From Anopheles merus (taxonomy: Eukaryota > Arthropoda > Insecta > Diptera > Culicidae), in the NCBI RefSeq assembly GCF_017562075.2, contig NC_054084.1:33780633-33844632 (forward strand): a stretch of 64,000 nucleotides of DNA, read 5' to 3'. Both the position numbers and the translations under genes were made by a program. Positions 37,387 to 48,808 of the stretch are shown one piece after another (within the stretch, counting starts at the first letter, position 1; every line of letters starts with the position of its first letter). The notes under the pieces were generated by a model. That model was given only the letters and a program-made list of their open reading frames with translations. It was not told the origin of the DNA and searched no databases.

Positions 37387-38239
37387 CAGTTTTGCCCTGG
37401 CCGTGTGTGTGTATTGAGGCCGACTGACGTCCGAGCGTGAACCGTACATCTTCCCGCAATCAAAGTGATATATTGGGATGTGCGACGGTGCGACTTGTCG
37501 ATCGTTTGCGACACGACGGAGCCCGGGGTCCCACCAGAACGCGATCAGAAGCGATCCGCTTTTCGCACATCCTAGTCAGCTCTTCTCCACGGGTCTGGGT
37601 GTCTGGGCTGCGAAAAATGACGATAGATTGGCGAGAATAAATTATCATTTCTAATGGGATCAACCGGTGTAGGAGAGGGCTACAAGTGTCCACCGAGCGC
37701 CTTGTACAGCTGCTGCACCATATCGAGCCGCGCACCCAGCTACTACTCTTTTGATTATTTTTATCGGCATCGGGTGTCTACTAGCCCTTATGCGAAATCC
37801 GGCTCGTACGGTACGGTGCGTATGCGCAAATCAGCCTCGCCGAACGACCGAGAAATATGTTCTTTGACAGTTGATTTTACAGTTGACAAATATGGCACCG
37901 ATAGTGTGTGTCTTGTTCGGCGTTCGGGAGGAAGCGCACAATCAATGTCTCTGCGCACCAATCCATAAAGTAGCGGTTACGTTTCACTTGTGCAAAAAGG
38001 ATATCGTGCCCTTTTATAGGGAAAAGTGGGTAAGGTGCTGAAGGTAATTTTGGAAACGATTGCACTGAAGAACTTTTTTTTAGATTCAAATAGAATGCCT
38101 TTATAATTTTTCAAAGTATTTGCTACATACATTTAATAATTTTTTATCAATTGTAATAAGTACAACATTAAATGTATATATTCAACTATATATTCAATAA
38201 ATCAAAGGTCCTTTCCGAACCTTCTGTGATAGCATACTT
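37387..38239. other. Non-coding stretch, AT-rich toward the right
   Basis: No gene was recognised. From about 38050 the sequence becomes strongly AT-rich and runs into the tail of the retrotransposon fossil that follows. Confidence 0.5.
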
Positions 38240-38410
38240 AATATAATTATTTGTTTATTTAATTTTTTATTATTTATTTATTTATTCAATTAGTTATTTT
38301 TTATTTTTTGAACGCCATGAAGGTCTTACAAATATTGAAATTAATGTGTAGTAATTAACGTTGTCTAGCTCTAATCAGTAAAGAGTAATGCATAGCAAAA
38401 CTTGCACTAT

Positions 38411-39180
38411 TTAGGAAATGTTAAAAGTGGGAGAAGTAGTGGCTTGGAGGTGGGAAAGGAAGAAAGGTAAAGAACACGAAAAGTCGAAATGATCGGAATC
38501 AGTATTAAACTGTCTAAGGCTCATTATGACTGTATAAGCTTAGACGAGTAGGGGTGGCTAATAGTGGACGAAGACTGAGAGACCTAGAAAGATAGTACAG
38601 ATCAATGGCAGAGATACAGTCAGGAACATCGATAGTGCTAAGGATCAAAACAGCAGTGAAGCCTGAGAAGACTGAGCAATATGCCGTGTTTTTTGCTGAA
38701 GAATCAATTCTCAAATGTTGACAACGGATTGCATATGGGGCATTGGAGACAAAGGCCAAATATCGACCATAGTGAAGAGTTTCTGCCCTCTTTCAAGCCG
38801 AGTAATGCCGCTAATACTGGTAGGACTCCATATTCAGCCTCTTCTTTGGCTCAACAACCGTTCTCGGTCAAGGCCTGTCTGTACCCCTTGTGGGCTTGGC
38901 TTTCAGTGACTTATTGATTCCCCCCATTGCAGGATAGTCAGTCCTTCGTATGGCGGCACGGTCCATTCGGGGCTTGAACCCAAGACGAGCTTGTCGTTAA
39001 GTCGTACGAGTTGACGAGTGTTTCACGAGACCGGCTTACTCCATATTATGCGGGTATATTCCAATAGAGGTTGAACCAGATCAATATAGAGAGTTTTAAA
39101 GCAGCGGGGAACATTGAAGTTGGTTGAGCGAATTATTAGGAGGAGCATTCGGCTGGCTCGGATCGGAAACGATTGGAAAC
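38411..39180 (-). pseudogene. Reverse-transcriptase C-terminus, frameshifted, split by a SINE
   Basis: This is the coding remnant within the retrotransposon fossil. It has at least two frameshifts (near 38770 and 38520) and is interrupted by the 203-bp SINE200 copy plus one target duplication. It lacks the palm region with the catalytic Asp residues, the endonuclease and ORF1, so it cannot be active. The stop at 38411-38413 fits the expected end of the family protein, about 25 residues after the FDF motif. Confidence 0.85.
38835..39037 (+). mobile_element. SINE200: SINE200, complete copy
   Basis: A 203-bp element flanked by a perfect 10-bp target-site duplication, ACTCCATATT, at 38825-38834 and 39038-39047. 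Its body, including GGCTTGGCTTTCAGTGACTT, ATGGCGGCACGGTC and GTTGACGAGTG, is what I remember of SINE200, the abundant tRNA-related SINE of Anopheles gambiae. A good pol III box B match, GGCTTGAACCC, lies at 38971-38981. A weaker box A-like string, TGGCTCAACAA, lies at 38847-38857, farther away than in a tRNA. The element is inserted into the older non-LTR fossil. The perfect target duplication suggests a recent insertion. Confidence 0.92.
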
Positions 39181-42100
39181 GTTATTTACTGGCGAAACCC
39201 GAAGAGTTAAACAAAAGAAGTCTCATCACATTTCATGTTAAAGGTAGTTTTCTCTAATTCCCATAACTCGTGCAAGTTTAACGCTCCACTTTTAGGGAAA
39301 TAACTCAAAAACCAGATGTTTGAGCTCAAAAATGTCAAATGGATTAACTTGTTCAGTCTAATCTCTGTCTAATTTAAACCAACCATACTGTACCCTGAGC
39401 CTGTTTCGTTCTCAATGCAGGAACCTTGAGCCAGAAGTATTGGTGCATTAATTACATAGTAATGCTTTTTTGTGTCACATCAACGGAACAATGTGGGTTA
39501 TAAAGTAACTCACCAACCACCCGAGCTTGACCCTGGCACATGTAAAAAAGCTCCACATCAAAAGTTGCACACCGATGCGCGCACAAATTAATGGAAATCT
39601 ATCCGATTCCCATGACCGGCTTAGGCACCCGCACCCGCACACCAGACATTATGCCACCTACGAGGGCTCCCCGCTCTGACAATGAAGAAATAAATCGACC
39701 TCTTCGCCATTTAATGAGAAAGGAGTGTTCCGTTCCATACGCGTACCGAACGAATGCAGCACCAAATCGTCCAAGAGAGAGGAGGCTGTACTTTTGGAGG
39801 GCGAAAAAAATAAATTTGCGTCCTCCACGTTACTTTGCCTATACAGCACAACCTTTCTAAGAGCGAATGAGCGACAAAAACCCTACGATTTTACGAGACA
39901 GAAAGCTGAAAGAAGAAAAAAAACACTGAACAGCATCATAAAGGGTTTCCGCCGCGAAGGGCGCTTCTGCCGATTTTGCGCTGGCAATGGTCCTCCCACA
40001 TGGTCCTCCCACACACCACATACACGCATGGAGCTCGGTATGGTCGGGCCCACGGCTTGCGATCCAATCGCAGACCGGTAAGGCCACTCAGCCAGCAAAA
40101 CAATGGGGTGGGCGGTAATAGGGCCCGGCGACTGTTCGGTTTTGTGCTCACCCACAAAAAAACAGAACGCCAAACTGGTAACGTTGCCTTTTTGTTTGCT
40201 CGCACTCTTTCTCTCTGTTTGTAAAACACCGATGGCGGCGTACGCGCTTGGGTAATTCGGTGTCTTCCATCCACGTGTGCGTGTGTCGGTGTCTTCCTCC
40301 GATGTGAAGAATTTCGAAATGAGCGAGAAATAAGAACATTCGCCTACGGTTGTTCCAATCCGACGAGGTACGGCATAGAGCTCTCTGTCTCCACCCGCAC
40401 CGTTTGCTCCACTCATCCACCCCGTCGTCGATGCTGCCCCCGTCACTTCGAACTGATCTTGATGGCGACCACAACATGGCGACCGCAAACGAGCGAACTC
40501 CGGTGCAGACAATTGCGTCGATATTTTATTGTTATTGCTGTCATTATGTAATTATTCTTATGTTTACGATATCGCTTTGTTTCGGAGGGAATTTGGGGAG
40601 GAAAGTGAAGGAAGAAGGCAAGGGTGCTGAGAGATCGATCCTGAGATCGATCGAATTAAGCGCAACGGTGGGCGAAAACAGAAGCGAAAAAAGCTCATCA
40701 AGCTCAGCATGCACGGAGGGGAAAGAAAGCAATAAACAGAGGCAATGTTTAATGTTGTGCAGCACGGAAGCGTGTTACAGTCATGGGTATGTTTTGTTGG
40801 AAAAGTTCTACACCTTACCGTAACTATTTGTGCAATTCATAAAACAATACTCCTGTGCTGCATGCTGCTTGCACGAAAATTGCAATAAAAAGAAAGACTT
40901 TTCCAATTTGCTGCCCCATCGAAAGAGGGCACGGGAAAGTCTCAACCATCCGGGTCTTATCATCCAGGCTCAGGTATCCCACTGTCTTGGCGCTGCGGTG
41001 CATAATGACAGTATTTATTACCGCGACATAACTGCTACCGAACTGCCATTGCCGATCGCGACCGCCAGTGGCCGGGAGATAAGGGCACACAGAATCAATT
41101 ACTAGATTAGTGCCTTCTGGCAAAAATCGGTCGCACCAAATGAGCAACCGTACTGGCAAGAAGCAATGCACTGCAGCGACCAGCGGTGGTTTCCTACACG
41201 GTCACATCGATTGAAACCCCATCCCGGTAGATTAATGTACCGAGACCCCGTATCAGCCAGCGGCGACCAATACACACACACACACATACTGCCAGCAACA
41301 TTGCAAAAGGTTGCTTTTTTCCCCCTCTCTCATGCTACAAAGATCACAATCGATACAAGCTTTATCGTAACGAGACATTCGACCGGATCGGATTGCATTA
41401 TGGCGTGCGCGTTTCCTTCCAGCCAGTGTGTGTGCGCCCGTTTGCGAATGTTATTATCACGGTTCGCCCAGCTTTCGCCTGCTGCTACTGCTGCATCCCT
41501 AAGTTGCCCTGGGAGTCCTGGCAGCCCTCGGTGACCGATATCGACAACTTCGTATCGTTATTAATAAAAAGGGAGAATTATCACAAACGCCACTGGAATT
41601 ACTCCGGCGACCGGTGGCGTCGGACTGGTTCCCTCCCCAACTCCAACTAGTGACAGGTTGGTTGGCGTGAAAAGTTTGCGGCGAGCATGTAAATTAGCAT
41701 CGCGGGGATGTGTTGCGATCGATTGGTAAGATTCGTGTTATCGAGATTTCATAATTTATTGTGGCTTAGGAAGGGTTTAAATTAGAAAAAGAGACTCTTA
41801 TAGAGAGTGAAATAAACAAAATAATCATTGGAAGATAGACAAGGATTTCTGGAATGAAGAGGCGTTATTTTATCATGCCGTGCTATCAAATATTACAATT
41901 GTTGAAATCAATATTATAAAAAGGTTGTTAAAATTATTAAAATATCGTTAATTTTATTGCTAGCTAGTCACTTTAGTAGTATTTACAAAAAGTAGAGAGT
42001 AAACTTACTTCACTCGCTTTTTCCCTAGTCCTTAGGCACTTCAAGAAACACACTGCCACAGAACGAATCGATCCATTGATCGACTCGTACCGATCGCCAT

Positions 42101-42501
42101 GGTTTATGGCATGGCCAGCCTCCTCCCCGTTAGCGATAAAGCAACAAAATCCAATTCTAATCACATGCTCCCGTAATGATAATAGCTCCCGGGGAGTTGA
42201 ACGGCCCGAGCTGACCAAGTTGAGCGGCCCGGTCCAAGCTACCGAGATAATTGCATCCGTCCACCACCGGTGACGCTGTCTTCGTTATGGTCGTTACGGC
42301 TAGCACTTATGGTCTCCAGTCGGCTACTGCTACTGGAAAAAAACCGATTGCACCAAGGGTAGAAACTGCATCGGCAAGAGATAAGATAAAAATTGCTCAT
42401 TCCAAGCGAAACAGAATCCACCGCGGCGTAAAGGGCGGGTTTTGTACGGCCAACGAATCTGACCCCGAGTATTTGCGCATCCGGTCAGTGCGTGTGCGCA
42501 T

Positions 42502-42503
<2 letters not shown>
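39181..42503. other. Non-coding stretch, no recognisable gene
   Basis: No gene was recognised. A 209-codon minus-strand frame (39883-40512) is overlapped by several others on both strands and has no domain. AGCTCATCAAGCTCAGC is a small internal duplication near 40690. A short CA run lies at 41273-41285. AT-rich text lies at 41750-42000. Confidence 0.5.

Positions 42504-42580
<77 letters not shown>
42504..42580. repeat. (GT)38 microsatellite
   Basis: A perfect, uninterrupted GT run of 77 bp, the longest pure dinucleotide run in the window. Its purity predicts high length polymorphism. Confidence 0.97.
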
Positions 42581-42581
<1 letters not shown>

Positions 42582-45500
42582 AATTCCAATCATCATCCCC
42601 AAAAACAGGATGCTGCTGTCTGCAATCAGCAGGTTCTGGGCCGGTCACAACACTCCGGTCCCATCTGTGAAGCGTCCCATCGCCTAAAGGAATTATGCTC
42701 CCGGTTTTTATGTTCTTGTGGTCCTTTTTTCTTTGTTGCTGTTTTTCTGTATGTGTGTGCGTGAAAGCAGGGTTCCCAATTCTCCCTCAAGGCTATGTCA
42801 AGCCCGGCTATGTTGAGTCCCAAAAAATTGAGCCCTAGTTCGTTACAGTGAGCTTCGGTTAATTTTAAAAGCAGCCCTTCTTCGCATTCTCGACCTCGCT
42901 CCTCCCTTTAGCACCAACCAATTGCTCAACCCGTTGCGATCGGAAGCTGTTTCGGGTTTTATTGCACTCCACTCCCTGGTGTTGCCTTTTTTTTTTTTTT
43001 TGTTCTTTGGAGAAGATTCTTCCCCATTATCACGGCCACAAAAGCGACGGGTGTGTCCGGTGCGTTCGATCGGTTATTAGTTTTGGAATGAGCATAATCT
43101 TTGCGCACCGAAGCTGGCCATTAATTTTAAGGCTCGCCCCATGGAAGGGTGCCCCGAAATTGGGGGGGCTTTGGAATTTCGCTTTTTGTATCCTTTTTCG
43201 GTGGCAGAATATGTTTTACCCTTATTTTGAAGGCTTTAAGCTTTAAGAACTTGCTGCTAAAAGATATCTCTAGCTAGCACACACTGCATCCACGAAGAGT
43301 GCCTTCGCCGGCTAGGAATGGTTGCGTTGCACCACGCGCGCCACTTGAAGATGCGACCCACCCATGCGTAGATTCCCACAATTACCAGTCAAGTGTGTAG
43401 GATGTGTTTATAGCGCGCGTGATGGTCCAAGAAGCCAAACCGATGGGGGGATATTGCCCACCAGAACCGAGCCCGCGTAATTTACCATCGCACACATGAA
43501 GATTCATGCCACTTCCATCGGCTACACAGAGGTCAATTTCTTTTAAAAACAGTCAGCAAAGATGGCGTGCATCCATCTTACACACTCCCCGACCCGCACT
43601 CGGAGGGGAAATGACCGGAAAATGTATGCACATATAAACAACTCCGACCCTCTTCCTCCACGATTCTGTGGGCCTCCGTCGGACTTCGGGCTGAAACAAT
43701 GGAGTCCGAAATCTACAAAGCGTAAAACAATCTCACGGACCTCGCCGCGGACCACACCAACCGACCCGATCGCGGCGGGAGTGTGTTCCAACACTCGACA
43801 AATCTGTTTCCGTGTCTGGGAGGGGGAGGCGAGGCGAGTAGGTGAAGATTAAGCGTGTGAACGCTAACCTGCCGACATGAATGCCGGCCCATTGTGTTCC
43901 GGATGGGGGAATATATTGGTTCGGCCACCTCCCGACAGGCCCGACATCGCCCGATCGTCATAAAGGTCTGGACATAGTTGGCTGCATATAGCACGCGGAA
44001 AAGGGAGGGTGGAGTGAGCTCCCGGGGGTTCAACTAGAACATCACACTCCTGCTGGTCCCGTTCTGGTGTTGATTTTACCCATTTTCTGCACAGCTCACA
44101 GCTAGCTTCGTTTCGTGCGATTTGCACAATCGCCGGCGATTTATGTAATTATTCGTAGTAAAGCGTGGGAACTGCGCGGCGAACCGGTTTCGCTAATGGT
44201 CAGCGAGGTGATCCACGGTCACTTGCAAACGGTTCCTTATGTTTGTCTCTCGGGTGGGTTTTGGGGCCAGTGGCCTACGCGGTTTTTGGGTTTAAATATT
44301 TTGCAATTCTAAGTTAATAAGCTGAGCAAACTCTGAGCCAAACTTCAAGACACGCCGTGTAAGCCGGATTTCAATGAGCTATTTAAGAAGAAACGATTGA
44401 AATGCATAAGTACTCTCGCAAGGCTCTATTTGACGATCTCCAATATTCTTCCATACCTCATCCATTATCGATAGAAATGGTACCGATCACAACGATTCAA
44501 TTTACAACCTCCAACATTACACGGCAGAGCAGCAGCACCAAACCACCACCAGCACACTGACAGTTCAATGCCATCTCAAAGCCATTTCCGTTGACCTCGA
44601 ACAGTAGGACAATCGCACACCGTCGGTGTCTGGATTTGGCGCGAACAGATCCAGAGTTACCACTGCAACGCCAACCACCTAAGGGTAAGGATCTTGTACA
44701 CCGACCTGCATACAATTGCTCTTACCCCTCCCCAGTGCCACTCAAAAACCTTTTTTTTGCCCGGGCAAAACCGCATCCGCTTAAGAGCTCCCGGCGGGAA
44801 TAGCTCCGACCACCGGGGTACGAGCCCGAAAATGGAATCATTTAATTGGCTTATAATTGCACAGTCCCCGGGACTGTGTTGCTACGAGCATCTTCAAGGA
44901 CTACGGCACAGCATGTCACCTGTTGCTCGGTTTGACAGTGAGTGTATGTGTGTGTCCTTACTTGAGCTTTCTTCTGGTGAGTAAGTGTGAGAGAGCGAGA
45001 GAGCGAACGTGCAAGAGCGGGCGTTAGATTGGCCACTCAATCGACCACCCGGTGTCGGTTGCATTGCCCACAAGGAACACATTGCATTGGTACCGGGAGC
45101 AGTTGGTGATCACGTCAGCCATACTGCGGTGGGCCAATTGCACTTGGAAGTGGCGGAAGTGACACATCGGAAAAGAGGGAGAAAGGCCCAAGGATATTAA
45201 TTGATTTTCACCTTTTGATGTTGGGTTTGGGGTGAGTCCTTGTACGGTATCAGATTTTAGGAGGGCTTTCTCTTACACAAAGAACTTTCTAATGATAAGA
45301 TCACAACTTGACTTTCAAAATACCCGATGGTGCATTTTGAAGTTATCGAGCTGAATCTTACAGCTGCTCAATATGCTTTGTTCGTTGTAATTCTGATCAA
45401 TTACTTCCTACCGATTACTCCATTAACATCGTCTCGCTGGCAGATGTCCTTCCAGCGAATTTCGGATCCTCAGATAGGACCCTTGATTCCCAAGAACCTT

Positions 45501-48500
45501 CATTTTCGGTTTCCTTGGATGCTCCAAAACTAAAAAAAAAACCAGTGATCTTCTCCAATGATCCCATACCCAGTCTATCTCATCCAGGCACCAGCAAGGA
45601 ATGCCTTTTATCAGTACCGCGACGACTTGCCGCTCTGCAACAAAGCATATCTCACTAATAGCTTAAAAAGCGGGGGGATGCGACCCTCTCCCCCCACGAA
45701 AACTCAACACCTTCCCTCCACCTCACACCCTTGTCAGCTCCATTCTATTAAAAGAGGCAATTACTCGCCCCTCGGTACAAAACACTTTCGATATTTATAT
45801 CAGTCACACCGAGCCGTCGTCACACTGACGCTGACACTGCCGGCAGTCACTGCAGGAATGTCAACAATTCCTCCGATCGCTCTCTCAGCACAGCGTCACA
45901 CCGGACGAGCTGGAATCTCCCACGGGTCGGCAAAAGGCGGCCACTGCCCGCCCGTTCGACGTCACGTGTATTTTAATGAAAATAATAATACACCTCGCGG
46001 GCGGGACTGTGGCTAGGGGACCTGGCCGAGCATCCCGAAGTGAGATTTCAGCGTTGAAATGAAATTCCTGTGCGTTCCGGGCCCGAGAAATGTTCACAAA
46101 TTAGATTGACCAAATCGATTTGGCGTCCTTGTGGTGCCGTCATTCGCCGCTGCGCTTTTCGCCGGCCAGAACCAGAAGGCTCACCGTGCAAATAAATATA
46201 GATATTGGTTCCTTGCATCTCCGGGAGATCCTTGCGCGCGCGGGGAAGCGGCCGGGAATATCCGGGACACCGAGATATCGGTACGCTTCGCTTTGATGTT
46301 TCGGATCTCGCAGCAGCAGCAGCAGCCGATTGTCGTGCCGGAATTTTGTCGCATACCGTCGCAAGATCGCGCATCGCAAAAAAGGGCAAGATGCCGGTGC
46401 TGTTGATCTTTTGCCGACCATTGCGTGACGTATCCGACGATCGGTGGGACTGGGCGGGTTCTGATCACATACCCAATACCGGAACGCTTCCCAGGATTGG
46501 GCTTCCTTTTTTGGCGTTTTCGGTCTCCCAAGCTTGATTGTTTTCCTGTACGGATTTTGGGTGTTGTTTTGGAGCAAAACTTTGGAGAGCTGACGCATGA
46601 TTGATCACACGGCAAACGGTGCACTATCGATCATTGATCATAATCAATCGATTGTGCTGCTGGTGAGAGGCAACAAACCGTTTTTATTGAAACAATCGGA
46701 CAGGGTGTACTGGTGGTGCAAGAGCGCCTTTAATCGGCGAATCAGCTTGATGAAATTTGTGTCGATCTAATTGATAGACTGGCGCTGAGCCGGCAGCACA
46801 ACTAGATGTGTGGTTGATGCCGGGGCACCCCAGGGCCTTTGATACCGCGGACCACCAGGCTCGACCCGCGGGCTCGACTCCGGTTTTGTTTCCATAAATC
46901 ATGCATAGTTAATTATGAACAATCGTGTAGAACAACACGATGTAATGCTTTGCAGGCCTTTTGCCTGCCCTTTTTCCCCTTTCTCGTACCTAGTGATCCT
47001 GCTGAGCGTGAGCGGTAAGCTTTGCCAGCAGCAGTTCACCAGCAGTCTCGCATTATCGCGATCATTATAATCCATTCGGTTAAACGCTATACACGCTACA
47101 TGAGCCCAGCCGGCTGCTTATCGTTTCACCGTCTGCCGAATTCCAAAATTGCCACCGGAGCATACTGAGGCAGTGTGCGGTGCGGTCTGTGTATGTGTGT
47201 TTTTATTTTATTTCATTATGGGTTTGTTTTTTTTTTTAATTCCTCTCTGCCCTTCGCGCCCCAACGTATGAAATTCCGACCGAGTCAACCCACCCCCAGG
47301 GGGGAACGGTTGAAACATTTTCGATATATCCAACCGTTGCCGTGGCTGGCAGGTTTCGAAGGCTTCAAGACAGCCGGTAGACGGGTCGCCCAGAGGTGTA
47401 GTGCTGTCTTGCTTGTACCCATTCGGCCCCCGGGTCCTGGGACAGTCGCAGTTGGTCAGCATGCGATGCCATATCGAAACTGAAACCTCCATTTCCAGCA
47501 GGTGTTCCGTATGGTTTATTGTGGGGCCCTTTTTTCGCGCGAAGGTTGTTTGCCCGTTGCCTTATTTCCTGTACGCAAAAGGATTGTGTGAAGGCATTTT
47601 TTGTTTTGTTTGGGGTTCGTTGTAGATTTTTGTGCTCGAAACTTGCTACAAAGCAGCGGAAAAGTAGGAGCAGGAACTACACTGGTGGGTCATCATTATC
47701 TTTAAGTATGTTTGCAACGGTTATTTAAATCAGGTGTCTTATTTTTTTTCGAAAACAACTCCAACAAACATATTTATTTGAAGAAAATGCCACTTACGTA
47801 TGCAAAACAGTTAGATCTTTTTACGTTTTATCACTACACAAACCACTGTAGATCGATGCAGCCGGCAGCCGTCGATCCCGTTTGATGCAACGAAACATAG
47901 AGCGAAACGGGTTTCGGGTGCAAAAGGCGCACAATTCACCAGGAAACGGTAAGCAACATTCGGTGCCCCCAAAACAACGGAACAAAACAACCACACAAAA
48001 ACGCACACGCCAGGCTGTTGCCAAATTTGAGTCCATTTTTTATTCCCACCTCGTGGAGGCACCCTTTGCGGCAAGAGGCGCACCGTGAGGGGTCCCTATG
48101 GGTTTGCCGATTTTTGAACGCCGGGGCTTGTGCAATAAATAATCTTTCCGTCGATTCACTTTCCAGCGTGAACATGTGCGGAATGTATTTCGTTTTACTA
48201 CTCGCATGTGTGTATGTGTTTTTGCTGTTTGTTTTTCCCAAAGCCAAGTGGAGCCAAGTTTCGGGGAAATAAAGCCAAAGAGAAAGAGAGACAGCGATCC
48301 CGAAAAAATAAAACACGAGACAAGGCTGCTTTCATAATAATTTGCAACCGGAGAAGGTGAAAGGATCAGCCGGGCTGATAAACACTGGAAGCCTTTCTTG
48401 GCAGGCCCACCGTTCCCGCACGTAGAAAGGCAGAATATATCGCTATTCCAGCACCACACATAATTAATCACACACCGCTTAATTCCTGGTGCCGTTTGTG

Positions 48501-48626
48501 CAGCTTGGTTCGGCACCAGGGAAGAGAAGGTTCGTCGCTTCTACCACCCAATCAGTCTCTTGGGTACGAAATAATTCATATCCGGTAGTTTGACAGTCGC
48601 TGTTCCTGCTGTTACTGCCTAACGAT

Positions 48627-48629
<3 letters not shown>
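42581..48629. other. Non-coding stretch, no recognisable gene
   Basis: No gene was recognised. A 15-bp partial tandem (GGCTATGTCAAGCCC, then GGCTATGTTGAGTCC) lies at 42791-42820. Minus-strand frames of 152 and 147 codons at 46140-46624 overlap each other and a 110-codon plus frame, and none has a motif. An AT-rich patch with an eight-base A run lies near 45535. GA-rich text lies at 44989-45005. A CAG tract lies at about 46312-46327. Confidence 0.5.
42987..43001. repeat. Poly-T run
   Basis: Fifteen consecutive T residues. A similar 14-base T run lies at 56670-56683. Confidence 0.93.
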
Positions 48630-48707
<78 letters not shown>

Positions 48708-48709
48708 TG

Positions 48710-48805
<96 letters not shown>

Positions 48806-48808
48806 TGT
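48630..48808. repeat. Compound (GT)n microsatellite, about 179 bp
   Basis: A nearly continuous GT run with only a few interruptions: a GGTGTT break near 48706-48711, a GG near 48760-48761, and an A near 48799. It opens all three GT-reading frames and gives false VCVCV and HTHT proteins. Confidence 0.97.

Larger units (their letters stand above)
38240..39180 (-). mobile_element. Broken 3' part of a non-LTR retrotransposon
   Basis: Read on the minus strand this is the end of a LINE reverse-transcriptase protein followed by an A-rich tail. Upstream of the SINE insertion (39165-39038) one frame gives ASRMLLLIIRSTNFN and LVQPLLEYTRIIWS. Below the insertion the same frame gives GITRLERGQKLFT. A frameshift then gives RYLAFVSNAPYAIRCQHLRI, CISAIDLYYLSRS and LRPLLATPTRLSLYSHNEP. 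After a further shift LRQFNTDSDHFDFS leads to a stop at 38411. These follow, in order, the thumb and C-terminal motifs of insect non-LTR elements (SLVRPLLEYASVVWSP, then ID and PSR motifs, then NEP, then FN and FDF). The tail at 38240-38300 is rich in ATAAATAAATAAAT. The 5' part is missing, as is usual for 5'-truncated LINE copies. The clade (Jockey-, CR1- or R1-like) is not decided. Confidence 0.88.

Noticed and set aside
39883..40512. 209-codon minus-strand frame
   Set aside because: It has no motif, overlaps several other frames on both strands and includes simple-repeat translations.
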